Shown here piece by piece: positions 15,975 to 28,177 of a DNA stretch of 64,000 nt. A program made the position numbers and the translations under genes. Positions within the stretch are counted from its first letter, which is position 1, and each line of letters opens with the position of its first letter. The notes under the pieces were generated by a model. That model was given only the letters and a program-made list of their open reading frames with translations, was not told where the DNA came from and did not search any database. Source of the stretch: Streptomyces sp. NBC_00490 (lineage in GTDB: Bacteria; Actinomycetota; Actinomycetes; Streptomycetales; Streptomycetaceae); contig NZ_CP107869.1 in the NCBI RefSeq assembly GCF_036013645.1, positions 2,790,001 through 2,854,000 of the forward strand, read 5' to 3'.

Positions 15975-17666
15975 ATGGGGACCGAGACCGTGCAGACGAC
16001 GGTGCGACCCGTGCGGAGCAAGAGCCACGGCCGGGTGATCGTCGACTGGCTGACCACCACCGACCACAAGAAGATCGGGCATCTCTACCTGATCACGTCG
16101 TTCGTGTTCTTCCTGACCGGCGGCCTCATGGCGCTGCTGATGCGCGCCGAACTCGCCCGGCCAGGGATGCAGATCATCGACAACCAGCAGTTCAACCAGA
16201 TGTTCACGATGCACGGCACGATCATGCTGCTGCTCTTCGCGACCCCGAGCTTCGCGGGCTTCGCCAACGAGCTGATGCCGTTGCAGATCGGCGCCCCCGA
16301 CGTGGCCTTCCCACGGCTGAACATGCTGTCGTACTGGCTGTTCCTGTTCGGCGGTCTGATCGTGCTGGGCTCGCTGCTCGTGCCGTCCGGGCCCGCGGCC
16401 TTCGGCTGGTTCGCCTACGCGCCGCTCAACAGCATGGAACGCTCACCCGGCATCGGCGCGGATCTGTGGATCATGGGTCTCGCGCTGGCCGGCTTCGGCA
16501 CGATCCTCGGTGCGGTCAACTTCGTCACCACGATCATCGGGATGCGCGCCCCCGGCATGACGATGTTCCGGATGCCGATCTTCACCTGGAACACCCTGTT
16601 CACGTCGATCCTGATCCTGATGGCGTTCCCGGTGCTCGCGGCCGCCCTGCTCTGTCTCGAGGCGGACCGCCGGTTCGGCTCCCAGGTGTTCGCCTCGGCC
16701 AACGGCGGAGCGCTGCTGTGGCAGCACCTGTTCTGGTTCTTCGGCCATCCCGAGGTGTACATCATCGCGCTGCCGTTCTTCGGCATCATCACCGAGATCC
16801 TCCCGGTCTTCAGCCGCAAGCCGCTCTTCGGCTATCTGACGCTGGTCGGGGCGACGATGGCGATCACCGGGCTGTCCGTGGTCGTGTGGGCGCACCACAT
16901 GTTCGTGACGGGGGCGGTGCTGCTCCCCTTCTTCTCGTTCATGAGCTTCCTGATCGCGGTGCCGACCGGCGTGAAGTTCTTCAACTGGACCGGGACCATG
17001 CTCAAGGGCTCGCTGTCCTTCGAGACGCCGATGCTGTGGGCGACCGGCTTCCTGGTGACCTTCCTGTTCGGCGGTCTGACCGGGGTGATCCTGGCGTCGC
17101 CGCCGCTGGACTTCCATGTTTCCGACTCGTACTTCGTCGTCGCGCACTTCCACTACGTCGTGTTCGGCACGGTCGTGTTCGCGATCTTCGGCGGCTTCTA
17201 CTTCTGGTGGCCCAAGTTCACCGGGAAGATGCTCGACGAGCGGCTCGGCAAGATCCAGTTCTGGACGCTGTTCGTCGGCTTCCACACCACGTTCCTGGTG
17301 CAGCACTGGCTGGGCGCGGAGGGCATGCCGCGCCGGTACGCCGACTATCTGGCCGCCGACGGGTTCACCGCGCTCAACACGATCTCGACGATCGGCGCGT
17401 TCGTGCTGGGCATCTCGACGCTGCCGTTCCTCTACAACGTCTGGAAGACCGCCAAGTACGGCGAGAAGGTCGAGGTCGACGACCCCTGGGGCTACGGCCG
17501 TTCCCTGGAGTGGGCGACCTCCTGCCCGCCCCCGCGGCACAACTTCACGACGCTGCCGCGGATCCGCTCCGAGTCCCCGGCGTTCGATCTGCACCATCCC
17601 GAGTACGCGGCGGTGACGTCTCAGCCCGAGCCAAAGAGCGAGCAAGCCGGTCCCGAGCGGTCCTGA
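15975..17666 (+). CDS. ctaD: cytochrome c oxidase subunit I, solitary copy
   Basis: A 563-residue, 12-helix haem-copper oxidase subunit I of the aa3 type. Ligands are all present: His in [10 protein letters not shown] for haem a, HPEVY with the His-Tyr pair at CuB, WAHHMF for CuB, and VAHFHYVV for haem a3 and haem a. TGVKFFNW carries the K-channel lysine. It reduces oxygen to water and pumps protons in the respiratory chain. Start ATG 15975 is preferred over ATG 15930 because AAGGGG lies ten bases upstream and homologues start there. Subunits II and III, haem-A genes and the bc1 genes are not nearby, so this is probably an extra copy. The 3' end overlaps the convergent regulator gene by 122 bases. 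Confidence 0.9.
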   Translation: MGTETVQTTVRPVRSKSHGRVIVDWLTTTDHKKIGHLYLITSFVFFLTGGLMALLMRAELARPGMQIIDNQQFNQMFTMHGTIMLLLFATPSFAGFANELMPLQIGAPDVAFPRLNMLSYWLFLFGGLIVLGSLLVPSGPAAFGWFAYAPLNSMERSPGIGADLWIMGLALAGFGTILGAVNFVTTIIGMRAPGMTMFRMPIFTWNTLFTSILILMAFPVLAAALLCLEADRRFGSQVFASANGGALLWQHLFWFFGHPEVYIIALPFFGIITEILPVFSRKPLFGYLTLVGATMAITGLSVVVWAHHMFVTGAVLLPFFSFMSFLIAVPTGVKFFNWTGTMLKGSLSFETPMLWATGFLVTFLFGGLTGVILASPPLDFHVSDSYFVVAHFHYVVFGTVVFAIFGGFYFWWPKFTGKMLDERLGKIQFWTLFVGFHTTFLVQHWLGAEGMPRRYADYLAADGFTALNTISTIGAFVLGISTLPFLYNVWKTAKYGEKVEVDDPWGYGRSLEWATSCPPPRHNFTTLPRIRSESPAFDLHHPEYAAVTSQPEPKSEQAGPERS

Positions 17667-18585
17667 TCGCCTCGGTCAGCTCGGCGGGCTCCAGCACCTC
17701 GAACTCGAAGCCCATCAGCATCACATGGATCACCATCACATCGAGGCTCGCGGCTCCGGTGCGCAGGATGCAGGCGTCCGGTCCGTCGGCCTCCAGCTGC
17801 CCGGCGCTCGGTGAGACCTTCTCGCTCGCCACCTCGATGGGCACCAGGAGCCGTACGACGGCCTGCGCCGCGTACGCGCGCGTGGAGACGCCCCGGGAGA
17901 CGAACGCGGCCAGGTCCTCGGCCGGGGGTGTGCGCGGGGTGAAGCGGGGACCGTGCGGCGGCTTGGGGGTGATGCGGTCGACGCGGAAGGTCCGCCAGTC
18001 GTCGCGGTCGAGGTCCCAGGCGACCAGGTACCAGCGACGCTCGGTGCAGACCAGGCGGTGCGGCTCGACGGTACGGCGGGTGGAGTCGCCGTTGTGGCTG
18101 CGGTACGCGAAGCGCAGGCGCTCGGCGTCCCGGCAGAGGTGGGCGAGCTCGGTCAGCACGGCCGGGTCCACGGCGGAGGGCTGGGGGCCGCGCAGCATCG
18201 GCACGGTGAAGGCGTTCAGTGCGCCCACGCGACGGCGCAGCCGGCTCGGCAGGACCTGCTCCAGCTTGGCGAGGGCGCGTACGGAGGTCTCGCCGATGCC
18301 CTCGATGCCCTGCCCGGCGGCCGTACGCAGCCCCACGGCGACGGCGACCGCCTCGTCGTCGTCCAGGAGCAGCGGCGGCAGCTCGGCGCCCGCGCCCAGC
18401 TGGTAGCCGCCCCCGGTGCCGGGGCTGGCGTTGACCGGATAGCCCAGCTCGCGCAGCCGGTCGACGTCCCGGCGCACGGTGCGCGGGGTGACGCCGAGGC
18501 GGTCGGCGAGGTCGGCGCCGGACCAGTCGCGGTGGGCCTGGAGCAGCGAGAGCAGGCGCAGGAGTCGTGCCGAGGTCTCCAACAT
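17545..18585 (-). CDS. WYL-domain transcriptional regulator (YafY type)
   Basis: A 346-residue regulator with an N-terminal winged helix ([20 protein letters not shown]) and a WYL domain around residues 140-220 ([20 protein letters not shown]), followed by a C-terminal extension domain. WYL domains bind ligands or nucleic acid. It is divergent from the epoxide hydrolase gene with only 62 bases between and a perfect palindrome in that gap, so it most likely controls both. Start ATG 18585 has no ribosome site; ATG 18606 lies inside the palindrome and is less likely. The last 40 codons overlap ctaD in antisense. Confidence 0.82.
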   Translation of the reverse strand: MLETSARLLRLLSLLQAHRDWSGADLADRLGVTPRTVRRDVDRLRELGYPVNASPGTGGGYQLGAGAELPPLLLDDDEAVAVAVGLRTAAGQGIEGIGETSVRALAKLEQVLPSRLRRRVGALNAFTVPMLRGPQPSAVDPAVLTELAHLCRDAERLRFAYRSHNGDSTRRTVEPHRLVCTERRWYLVAWDLDRDDWRTFRVDRITPKPPHGPRFTPRTPPAEDLAAFVSRGVSTRAYAAQAVVRLLVPIEVASEKVSPSAGQLEADGPDACILRTGAASLDVMVIHVMLMGFEFEVLEPAELTEAIRTARDRLARSLARAETSPPRTRDGADRTPGTRSGSAAAS

Positions 18586-18605
18586 GAATCCGAGTCTGGC
18601 AGGCA

Positions 18606-18628
18606 TTGCGGACAGTCGCTGTCCGCAA
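18606..18628. promoter_or_regulatory. palindromic operator between WYL regulator and epoxide hydrolase
   Basis: TTGCGGACAG (18606-18615) and CTGTCCGCAA (18619-18628) are perfect inverted repeats with a TCG spacer. It lies in the divergent gap and just upstream of the TACCTT -10 box at 18636-18641, a position where binding would control the epoxide hydrolase promoter. Confidence 0.75.
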
Positions 18629-18635
18629 GGGTTCC

Positions 18636-18641
18636 TACCTT
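18636..18641 (+). promoter_or_regulatory. -10 element of a leaderless promoter
   Basis: TACCTT ends six bases before ATG 18648, with no ribosome-binding site between, suggesting a leaderless mRNA for the epoxide hydrolase. Confidence 0.5.
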
Positions 18642-18647
18642 GGATCC

Positions 18648-19781
18648 ATGGCAGACAACAGCGTGCACAGCTACCGGATCGACATCCCCCAGGCTCGGCT
18701 CGACGAGCTGCACACCCGCCTGGACCTGACCCGCTGGCCGGACGAACTGCCGGACGCGGGCTGGGAGTACGGCGCCTCACTGCCGTACCTCCGCGACCTC
18801 GCGGCCTACTGGCGGGGCGCCTACGACTGGCGCAAGCACGAGGCGGCCCTCAACGAGATCCCGCAGTACGTCACGGAGATCGACGGCGCCCAGGTGCACT
18901 TCCTGCACATCCGCTCGTCCGCGCCGGACGCGCTGCCGCTGATCCTGACGCACGGCTGGCCGGGCTCGATCGTGGAGTTCCTCGGCGTGATCGACCGGCT
19001 GAGCGAGGACCACCACCTGGTCGTCCCCGCGATCCCGGGCTTCGGCTTCTCCGGCCCCACCCGCGAGAAGGGCTGGAACGTCAACCGTGTCGCCCGCGCC
19101 TGGGCCGAGCTGATGCGCCGGCTCGGCTACGAGCGGTACGGCGCGCAGGGCGGCGACCTGGGCGCGCTGATCTCCCCCGCGCTGGCCCGCATCGCCCCCG
19201 AGTCGGTCGTCGGCGTCCATGTGAACGCCGCGTCGGTCGGCTTCATCCCGCTCGGCCCGGTGGGCGAGGAGGAGCGGGCGGGGCTCACCGAACGGGAGCT
19301 GCGGAGCCTGGCGAGCATCGCCGAGTTCACCACCGACGGCTTCGGCTACAACGCGCTCCAGTCCACCCGCCCGCAGACCCTCTCCTACGCCCTCACCGAC
19401 TCCCCCGTCGGCCAGCTCGCCTGGATCATGGAGAAGTTCCAGGCGTGGACGCACTCCTCGGCCGCGCTGCCCGAGGACGCGATCGACCGGGACACGCTGC
19501 TCACCAACGTGATGCTGTACTGGCTGACGGGTACGGCCGGTTCGGCGGCGCGTATGTACTACGAGAACAGCCATGTCGGCGACTGGTTCCCGGTCACGAA
19601 CTCCGGGGTGCCCACGGCGGTGGCGAACTTCGGGGAGGACGTGGCGATCCGACGCTGGGCCGAGCGGGCCAACACCCTCGCGCGCTGGACCGAGTTCGAC
19701 CGCGGCGGTCACTTCGCGGCCCTGGAGGTCCCGGAGCTGCTGGCCGGTGACGTCAGGGAGTTCTTCGGCTCGCTGCGGTGA
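18648..19781 (+). CDS. epoxide hydrolase (EHN-type)
   Basis: A 377-residue alpha/beta-hydrolase with the N-terminal epoxide-hydrolase domain (RLDLTRWPDELPDAGWEYG region, residues 25-45). The oxyanion motif LTHGWPGS, the nucleophile Asp in AQGGDLGALI and the catalytic His near the end in RGGHFAALEVPE are visible. The group includes juvenile-hormone-type and microsomal-type epoxide hydrolases, which add water to epoxides. It is divergent from the WYL regulator and likely under its control. The substrate is unknown; detoxification or a catabolic role are both open. Confidence 0.9.
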   Translation: MADNSVHSYRIDIPQARLDELHTRLDLTRWPDELPDAGWEYGASLPYLRDLAAYWRGAYDWRKHEAALNEIPQYVTEIDGAQVHFLHIRSSAPDALPLILTHGWPGSIVEFLGVIDRLSEDHHLVVPAIPGFGFSGPTREKGWNVNRVARAWAELMRRLGYERYGAQGGDLGALISPALARIAPESVVGVHVNAASVGFIPLGPVGEEERAGLTERELRSLASIAEFTTDGFGYNALQSTRPQTLSYALTDSPVGQLAWIMEKFQAWTHSSAALPEDAIDRDTLLTNVMLYWLTGTAGSAARMYYENSHVGDWFPVTNSGVPTAVANFGEDVAIRRWAERANTLARWTEFDRGGHFAALEVPELLAGDVREFFGSLR

Positions 19782-19791
19782 GCGGGGCGGG

Positions 19792-21084
19792 TCAGTAGGG
19801 CAGTTGCGGCACGTCGAAGCAGGTGACGTCCATGTCGCCCTGCGACACCCATCCCTTCCCGTCCTGCCACCGGGCCACCGACAGACATGTCCTGCGGGTC
19901 GTCGGTGGCCCGGCCAGCCGCTCGAACCGGACGGGAACCAGCAGCCCGTCGGCGGTGTAGTCCTCGCTGCGGTTCATGAACGCGTCCACGCACGCGCGCG
20001 TGACGCCGGCGCCGCTTCCCGCACACGACTCGGCGGCCTCCGTGAACCACATCGCGGCCGCCCAGCCCTCCAACTGCCACTGGGAGTGCGTCTCCAGCCC
20101 CTTGGTGGCGTCCCGGAACTCCCGCACCGCCTCCTGGTCGGTGTCCTCGTAATTGCGGCTGGAACCGGTGGCCCACAGGGCGTTGCGGCAGCGCGGGGCG
20201 TCCTTGTAGTCGTCGGGGACGGTGGAACTCCAGTTCTGCACATTGGTGACCTTCGCGGTGACCCGCACACCGGCGGCGTCCATCGCCTCGCACAACCGGG
20301 CGTTGCCGTGCGAGTCGATGGCGTCGAAGACCAGGTCCGCCCCCTGCTCCTTCAGATCGGCCGCGACGGCACGGAAGTTGGGCAGCGCGAAGTCGACCTG
20401 CTCGCTCACCACCTCGTAGCCCTCGGCCTCCAGCCCCCGCTCGACGAGCCGGGCGTAGGCGGCCGAGGCGGCCTGGTTGTACGAGACGACGGCGGCCGTA
20501 CGGGCCCCGTGCTCCCGCTTGAAATAGCGGTAGACCTCCGTGCCGCCGTACTGCCTGCCGTTCCATCCCTTGGTGCCGTCGCGGGGCGCGAGGCTGCCGT
20601 AGATGCCGTACAGGTGCGGATAGGTGTCGTAGGCGGCCCCGATGGGCTGGCCGCCGATGTCGGGCACGCGCGCGTGCGAGACCCGGGAGGCGCCCGCGTA
20701 GTCGAGGGCGGTGGTGGCGACCAGGGCCACCACCTCGTCCTCGTCGATCAGCTGGTGCACACAGGCGTTGTTGCCGACACCGCTGCCGCCGTCGTCGCAC
20801 TCGCGGACCTCGACGCGGCGCCCGTCGATGCCTCCGCGCGCGTTGAGCCGGTCGAACCACGCCTTGGCGCCGTCGCGGGGCCCGACGAAGGTGTCGCCGC
20901 CGACCGGGCTGGTGGCGCTGGTGATGACGCCGACGCGGATCGGCGTGCCGTCCGGCGCGGGACCGGCCCGCTCCCCGTGCTCGAAGTCGCTCTCCGGCAG
21001 CCGGCTGCCGCAGGCCGCGCTCAGGGCGAGCAGCAGCACCGCGGCCGCGGCCTCAGCAGCCCGGAAGGGCCGACGCCGACGCAT
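19792..21084 (-). CDS. branched-chain amino-acid-type solute-binding lipoprotein
   Basis: A 430-residue exported lipoprotein: basic N-terminus, hydrophobic stretch and lipobox LSAACGS (Cys25). The mature part is a periplasmic-binding fold of the Peripla_BP_6 (LivK) type, with IRVGVITSATSPVGGDTFVG at the start (partly quoted) and ARTAAVVSYNQAASAAYA in the hinge area. It should deliver an amino acid or amide to the ABC system at 22237-25604. It is on the opposite strand from that transporter, and its start overlaps by 32 bases the end of the lipoprotein gene upstream, forming a two-gene operon. Confidence 0.85.
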   Translation of the reverse strand: MRRRRPFRAAEAAAAVLLLALSAACGSRLPESDFEHGERAGPAPDGTPIRVGVITSATSPVGGDTFVGPRDGAKAWFDRLNARGGIDGRRVEVRECDDGGSGVGNNACVHQLIDEDEVVALVATTALDYAGASRVSHARVPDIGGQPIGAAYDTYPHLYGIYGSLAPRDGTKGWNGRQYGGTEVYRYFKREHGARTAAVVSYNQAASAAYARLVERGLEAEGYEVVSEQVDFALPNFRAVAADLKEQGADLVFDAIDSHGNARLCEAMDAAGVRVTAKVTNVQNWSSTVPDDYKDAPRCRNALWATGSSRNYEDTDQEAVREFRDATKGLETHSQWQLEGWAAAMWFTEAAESCAGSGAGVTRACVDAFMNRSEDYTADGLLVPVRFERLAGPPTTRRTCLSVARWQDGKGWVSQGDMDVTCFDVPQLPY

Positions 21085-21640
21085 TGCCGCTCAGTTGGAC
21101 CAGAGCGCACAGCGTGCTGACGGACACCTTCCAGGTGCCGTCGTCCTCGACCGCCGTCCCGGAGGTGTCCGGCAGGGCGGTGGCGCCGTTCATGAGGAGG
21201 GTGTAGGTCACGGTCGCCTTGGTCGCTGACGTGAACTTCACCTCGGTGACCTGCGCTTCCACCTGTCCGCCGCGCTCGTCGCCGCTGAAGGCGGCCATGA
21301 CCGGGCCCATCGCCTCGCCGTTCTCCAGGACGGCCTGCTTCTCCTTCGTGGAGGTCTTCGGGTCGAAGAACTTCTCCCAGTTCTCCTTGACCTCCTTCTC
21401 GGCCGCCGCCCGGTCGGCGGGCCCACTGGCCGGTGCGCTCGACTGCGGCGCACTGGTCGTCGTCTCCGGGGTCGGGGTCGTGGACGGGCTCTCGTTCCCG
21501 CCGCTGTCGTCGCTGCAGGCCACGAAGGCCGGGCCGAGGAGGAGCACCAGGGCGGCCAGTGCCGCCGTACCCCGTCCCGCCGGGCGTGGGCCGCGGCCCC
21601 GCCGTGCGTTCCCCCGCCTGAGGTCGCTCCCGAGAACCAT
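21053..21640 (-). CDS. lipoprotein with Mtb12-like domain
   Basis: A 195-residue lipoprotein: hydrophobic signal segment then FVACSDDSGGN (lipobox Cys42), a Thr/Ser/Pro-rich linker, and a globular domain of about 120 residues starting KEVKENWEKFFDP. Its shape, FEDPKTSxxEKxxxLENG-like, resembles the low-molecular-weight antigen Mtb12/DUF domain family, role unknown. ATG 21640 was picked because it opens the charged N-terminus with GGTGAG just before; the frame is open further up. It runs into the solute-binding protein gene, so both may be cell-surface partners. Confidence 0.7.
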   Translation of the reverse strand: MVLGSDLRRGNARRGRGPRPAGRGTAALAALVLLLGPAFVACSDDSGGNESPSTTPTPETTTSAPQSSAPASGPADRAAAEKEVKENWEKFFDPKTSTKEKQAVLENGEAMGPVMAAFSGDERGGQVEAQVTEVKFTSATKATVTYTLLMNGATALPDTSGTAVEDDGTWKVSVSTLCALVQLSGNASASALPGC

Positions 21641-21739
21641 CTGGCTCACCACCGGGTGTCGGTCCGGGCCATGTGCGCCCGGTGCTTTCAGGGTCAGCTT
21701 CCAGAAGGCATAGTGCAAGCCATTGGCTGACATGGACAG

Positions 21740-21752
21740 ACACGTGACGTGT
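21740..21752. promoter_or_regulatory. compact palindrome in the divergent gap
   Basis: ACACGT-G-ACGTGT at 21740-21752 is a perfect six-base inverted repeat with one central base. It lies between the divergent lipoprotein and transporter operons, immediately before the ribosome site of the gene at 21764, and could be a shared operator. Confidence 0.35.
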
Positions 21753-21763
21753 GGGGGCCAGAG

Positions 21764-22237
21764 ATGCGGACAAGCCGACTGCGGACCGTGCACCCCGTTC
21801 TGTGGGCCGGCTGGGCCGCGCTCGCCGCGGGTGCGGTGCTCTGCGTCATCGGCTGGTACGGCGTCTCCGGCGAGCGCTACGCCGAACGTCAGCTGCCCTA
21901 CCTGGCCTCCTGCACGGTCCCGGGCGCCGCACTGATCATCGCCGGAGCGGTGCTGCTCGCGCACGGCCGCACCACGATCGCCGCGCTGCGCGTGGAGGAG
22001 CTGTACGGCCTCCTGGTGGCCACGGAACCCGCCGACGCCGAGGAGCCCGGCCTGGCCACGGCGCCGATCGCCGTCAGCGGGGACCTGCTGATGGTGCCGG
22101 GCGGCACGCTGTGGCACCGCGCGGACTGCCCGCTGGTCTCCGGGAAGGTGGAGGCCGTGCCGGTGGACGCCAAGCTGGCGGCGAGCGGCGAGTTGGGGCC
22201 CTGCCCCATCTGCGAGCCCGCCGAAGAAGCCGACTGA
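21764..22237 (+). CDS. small membrane protein with C-terminal Cys/His cluster
   Basis: A 157-residue protein with two hydrophobic helices (residues about 11-30 and 47-68) and a soluble C-terminal part carrying LWHRADCPLVSGK and LGPCPICEP. One His and three Cys in this pattern could bind zinc. The start ATG 21764 has GGGGG six bases upstream; GTG 21749 is weaker. Its stop overlaps the start of the permease fusion gene as TGATG, so it is the first gene of the ABC operon. Function is unknown; a transporter accessory or regulator is a guess from position. Confidence 0.72.
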   Translation: MRTSRLRTVHPVLWAGWAALAAGAVLCVIGWYGVSGERYAERQLPYLASCTVPGAALIIAGAVLLAHGRTTIAALRVEELYGLLVATEPADAEEPGLATAPIAVSGDLLMVPGGTLWHRADCPLVSGKVEAVPVDAKLAASGELGPCPICEPAEEAD

Positions 22238-24905
22238 TGTCGTCCCTCACGTACGACCTCACCCTCGCCGGTCTCTCGGTCGGCAGCGCCGCCGCACTCA
22301 CCGGAATCGGCCTGATCGTGACGTACCGCGCGACGGGGGCGCTGAATTTCGCGCACGGGGCGATCGCGATGGTGTGCGCGTTCGTGCTGCGGCAGTGCGT
22401 GGTGGAGTGGGGCTGGCCGCTGTGGGCGGGCGCCACGCTGACGCTGCTGGTCCTGGCGCCGGGCCTCGGCGTGGTGCTGGAGCGTTTCGTCTTCCGTCCG
22501 CTGTCGGTCCTGGGCAGCGACCCGGCGCAGACGCTGGTCGCGTCCATCGGGGTGTTCGTGCTGCTGGTGGGCGGGGCGGCGCTGGTGTGGGGGCAGGGGG
22601 CGCGGGACGACGCCCCGGAGCTGGTGTCGGCGGACCCGTGGGGTCAGCTCGCCGTGGTGCTGGTGCTCGCCGGGGGCGTGGGGGCGGTGATCCGCTGGAC
22701 GCGCTTCGGGCGGGAACTGCGGGCCGTGGTGGACGACCGGCAACTGGCCGTGCTGGGCGGGATCGACGCGGACCGGGTGGCCGCGGCGGGCTGGGCGTTC
22801 GGCTCGTTCACGGCGGGCTTGACGGGCGTCCTGCTGGCGCCGTTCGTACGCCTGGACCCGTACGGCCTGCCGCTGCTGGTCATGGAGGTCGTCGCGGTCG
22901 CCGTGGCGGCACGGATGCGCGCTCTGCCGGTCGCCGTGGTGGTCGCGCTGGGCATCGGGGTGGCGCAGAGCCAGCTGACGCGGCTGCATCCGTCGGGCTG
23001 GAGCGAGCCGTTGCTGCAGGCGGTGGGGGCGAACCTGTTCGTCGTGGCGCTGCTGGTCGCTTCGCTCGTCCTGCCGCGGATCGGCACCCGTGACGCCCTC
23101 CCGCGCACGGCCACCGCGCGCGTGGCGACTCCGCCGGGCGCGTGGATCGTGGCGGTGGTGCTGTTCCTGCTGCCGCTCGGTTTCGCGGGCTCGGATCTGC
23201 AGACGTCGGTGCAGGTGCCGGCGCTGGGCGTGGTGCTGCTGTCGCTGGTGGTGGTCACGGGCCGCGGCGGCCAGATCTCGCTGGGGCAGGCGGCGTACGC
23301 CGGACTGGGCGCTCTGTTCACGGCACTGCTGGCGGCGGGTCGCTTCCCCGGACTGCCCCGCCTGCCCGAACTGGCCGCGCTCGCGGTGGCCGTCGTGCTG
23401 GTGGCGCCCCTGGGCCTGCTGACGGGCTGGCCCGCGATCAGCCGCCGGGGTCTGGCGCTGGCCCTGGCCACCTTCGCGGTCGGCGTGGGGGTGAGCCGTT
23501 TCGTCTTCGCCCAGCCGTACGCCACCTCGGGACTGTCGCTGGGCCGCCCGTCGGGCTTCGAAGGTGACCGGGCGTACTACGTCCTGGAGTTGGCGCTCCT
23601 GGCAGCGGCCCTTCTGGCGACGCGTCTGCTCCGCACCGGCCGTACGGGCAGGGCACTGGCGGCGATGCGCGACCACGAGGCGGGCGCGTCTGCGGCGGGC
23701 GTCCAGGTCCCGTCCCTCAAGCTCCTGGCCTTCGTGGCGGGCGCCGCGCTGGCCGCCCTCGGCGGCGGCATGCTCGGCATGGGCCTGCGCGCCTTCGACC
23801 CCGGCGCCTACGACCCCGTCCGCGGGCTGCTGTGGTTCGCGGCCGTGGTGGTCCTGGGCGCCGACAGCACCCTGGGCGCGCTGCTGGCGGCGGCGCTCCT
23901 GGTGGGACTGGACGCGGGCGCGCGGGGCGGGATGGCGGCGGCCCTGATCGGCGTCCTCGCGGTACTGGTCGGCCGCTTCCCGGGCGGCCCGTACGAGGCG
24001 CTGCGAACGACGGCGGTGAGGCTGCGCCTGCGGCGGGGAGCGGCGCTGACCCCGCTCGGGGAACGGGTGCGGGGACGGCTGCGTCCGGTGGAGCAACGCC
24101 CCGCGCGGGTAGCGGTGTCGGCCGGAGCGGCGAGCAGGGCGCAGGCAGGACGACCGCAGGCCGCCGACACGCGTGCCGCAGCCGCCAATGTCGCTCCACC
24201 TCCACAGGGGCCACCCGCACCCGCACTCACAGCCCGCGGCCTCAAGGCCCGCTACGGCGGTTTCACCGCTCTGGACGGCGTCGACCTGGACATCACACCC
24301 GGCCGCGTCACCGCGATCATCGGCCCCAACGGCGCGGGAAAGAGCACCCTGTTCCACTGTCTGGCCGGCACGCTCCGCCCCACCAGCGGCAGGATCCTCC
24401 TCGGCACCCGGGACATCACCCGCCTCCCCGCCCACGCCCGCACCCGCCTCGGCATCGCCCGCACCTTCCAGCAACTCGCTGTCTTCCCCTCGTTGACCGT
24501 GGCCGAGAACGTTCACGTGGGCGCCGAACAGGGCCGCCTCCCCGACCCGGCCGCCGCGGAGCGGACTCTCCGGCTCCTCACCCTGGACGGCCCGCTCCGG
24601 GACCTCCCCGCCGCCCACCTCCCCACCGGCACCCTGCGTCGCGTGGAACTCGCCAGAGCCCTCGCCGGCAGCCCCCGGGTCCTCCTCCTCGACGAACCCG
24701 CCGCCGGCCTGGACACGGCGGAAGTGACCGCCCTGACCCGGGTGCTGAAGGCCCTCGCCGCCGACGGCACCGCCCTCCTCGTCGTGGAACACGACCTCGA
24801 CCTGGTCGCCGACCTCGCCGACGTCGTGCACGTCATGACGGCGGGCCGCATCGTCGCCTCGGGCCCGCCCGACCATGTCCTGGACACCGCGTGGGCAGCC
24901 GCCCC

Positions 24906-24909
<4 letters not shown>
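22237..24909 (+). CDS. fused LivH-LivM-LivG branched-chain-type ABC transporter
   Basis: An 890-residue protein joining three normally separate subunits. Residues about 1-285 form a LivH-like permease (TYRATGALNFAHGAIAM). Residues about 300-600 form a LivM-like permease (VVTGRGGQISLGQAAYAGLG). After a basic, Ala/Pro-rich linker (about 600-665), residues about 668-890 are a LivG-type ATPase with Walker A GPNGAGKST, Q-loop ARTFQQLAVFPSLTV, signature LPTGTLRRVELARAL and Walker B VLLLDEPAAGLD. The start overlaps the previous gene as TGATG and the end overlaps the LivF gene as ATGA. No frameshift is seen at either joint. It should import branched-chain amino acids, amides or a related solute. Confidence 0.9.
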
Positions 24910-26142
<1,233 letters not shown>

Positions 26143-26189
26143 CTAAGCAGTACCGCGCGGACGGCCGTGGATACGCGGCGGAAGGCCCA

Positions 26190-26229
26190 GGGGCCCCACC
26201 CGGTCGGCGCACCGAACGGGCGGGGCCCC
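26190..26229 (-). terminator. hairpin between the two rpf genes
   Basis: The arms 26190-26207 and 26212-26229 pair over 18 bases with two mismatches (core GGGGCCCC), four-base loop. It should end transcripts of the upstream rpf gene. Confidence 0.7.
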
Positions 26230-26252
26230 GTGCCCGGAAAGGGGGGAGCAGC

Positions 26253-27314
<1,062 letters not shown>

Positions 27315-28097
27315 GTGCCGCGCATGCTCGACGTCAGCGACGAGGTCCGCGCCGAGATCGGCGACGATGAGGCCGACCGGCTGCTCGCCGGAGAGAACGC
27401 CCCCGGCAGTTACGACTGCACCTCCTGCCGCACCCCGGGCGACTCCGAAGCGGAGCGCACCAGCACCGTCCTGTTCATCGGCGACGAGACCGCCGTCCTC
27501 GCCTTCGCCCACGCCACCTGTCTGCCCTCGCAGATCGTCCAGGTCACCGAGGAGCAGCTCCAGGGAGCCGTACGCTCCATCAACGGCGACCATGTCGAGC
27601 CGGACCCCGCCAAGGCCGTACCCGAGCAGGCGGTTCTCGGCGTCACCAGCGGACTCGTGCTGATCGCCGGGGAGTTGCACCCGGCGCTCGTGGTCGAGCC
27701 GACGGCCCCCATCGTGCGCCCCGGCGCGACCGACGTCGGCGACGACTTCCTGCCGCTCCTCATCGAGCAGGGGTTCATGCCGGTGACGCAGCTGACGGAG
27801 GTGCCGCCGGTGCTGCACGGGTGGTCGGTGCTGCTGGCGGCGGGCCAGCTGCACGCGGTCCTGCAGCCGGGACCGACCGGTGGACAGCCGGTCGCGTGGT
27901 GGCAGGCGCATCAGCCGCTCCAGGTCACGGAGAGCTGGCGGGCCGCCGCCAACAAGCATCAGCAGGTGCTGATGTTCGCGGCGCCGGTGGGATCGATCGG
28001 GCGTCAGCCCCGCGAGGACCTGCTGCGGGACGCGATCGACAAGGCCGCGGCCAACGGGAAGCTGGTCGCTTCCGCGATGCCTCTCGCCGGGACCTGA
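27315..28097 (+). CDS. conserved Streptomyces protein, function unknown
   Basis: A 260-residue soluble protein without signal peptide or membrane helices. A CTSCRTPG motif near residue 35 could bind metal. The remainder looks like a two-domain alpha/beta protein (VLLAAGQLHAVLQPGPTGGQ and SWRAAANKHQQVLMFAAPVG). I do not recognise a family. GTG 27315 has GAGGG about eight bases upstream. It is followed after about 80 bases by another unknown gene on the same strand, perhaps cotranscribed. Confidence 0.72.
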   Translation: MPRMLDVSDEVRAEIGDDEADRLLAGENAPGSYDCTSCRTPGDSEAERTSTVLFIGDETAVLAFAHATCLPSQIVQVTEEQLQGAVRSINGDHVEPDPAKAVPEQAVLGVTSGLVLIAGELHPALVVEPTAPIVRPGATDVGDDFLPLLIEQGFMPVTQLTEVPPVLHGWSVLLAAGQLHAVLQPGPTGGQPVAWWQAHQPLQVTESWRAAANKHQQVLMFAAPVGSIGRQPREDLLRDAIDKAAANGKLVASAMPLAGT

Positions 28098-28177
28098 GCA
28101 CGCCCGACACACAGGGACGGCGCGTGCGCCCCTGAAAGCAGCCGCATCTCATGATGCCCGGGGTCGTTTGGACATAC

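Noticed and set aside
21898..24876. 992-codon minus-strand open frame opposite the LivHMG fusion
   Set aside because: It is a shadow of high G+C third positions: Arg/Gln/His-rich, no domain, and opposite a well-supported transporter gene. Many other long frames (for example 418-2148, 10886-12616, 45308-47392) were left out for the same reason.
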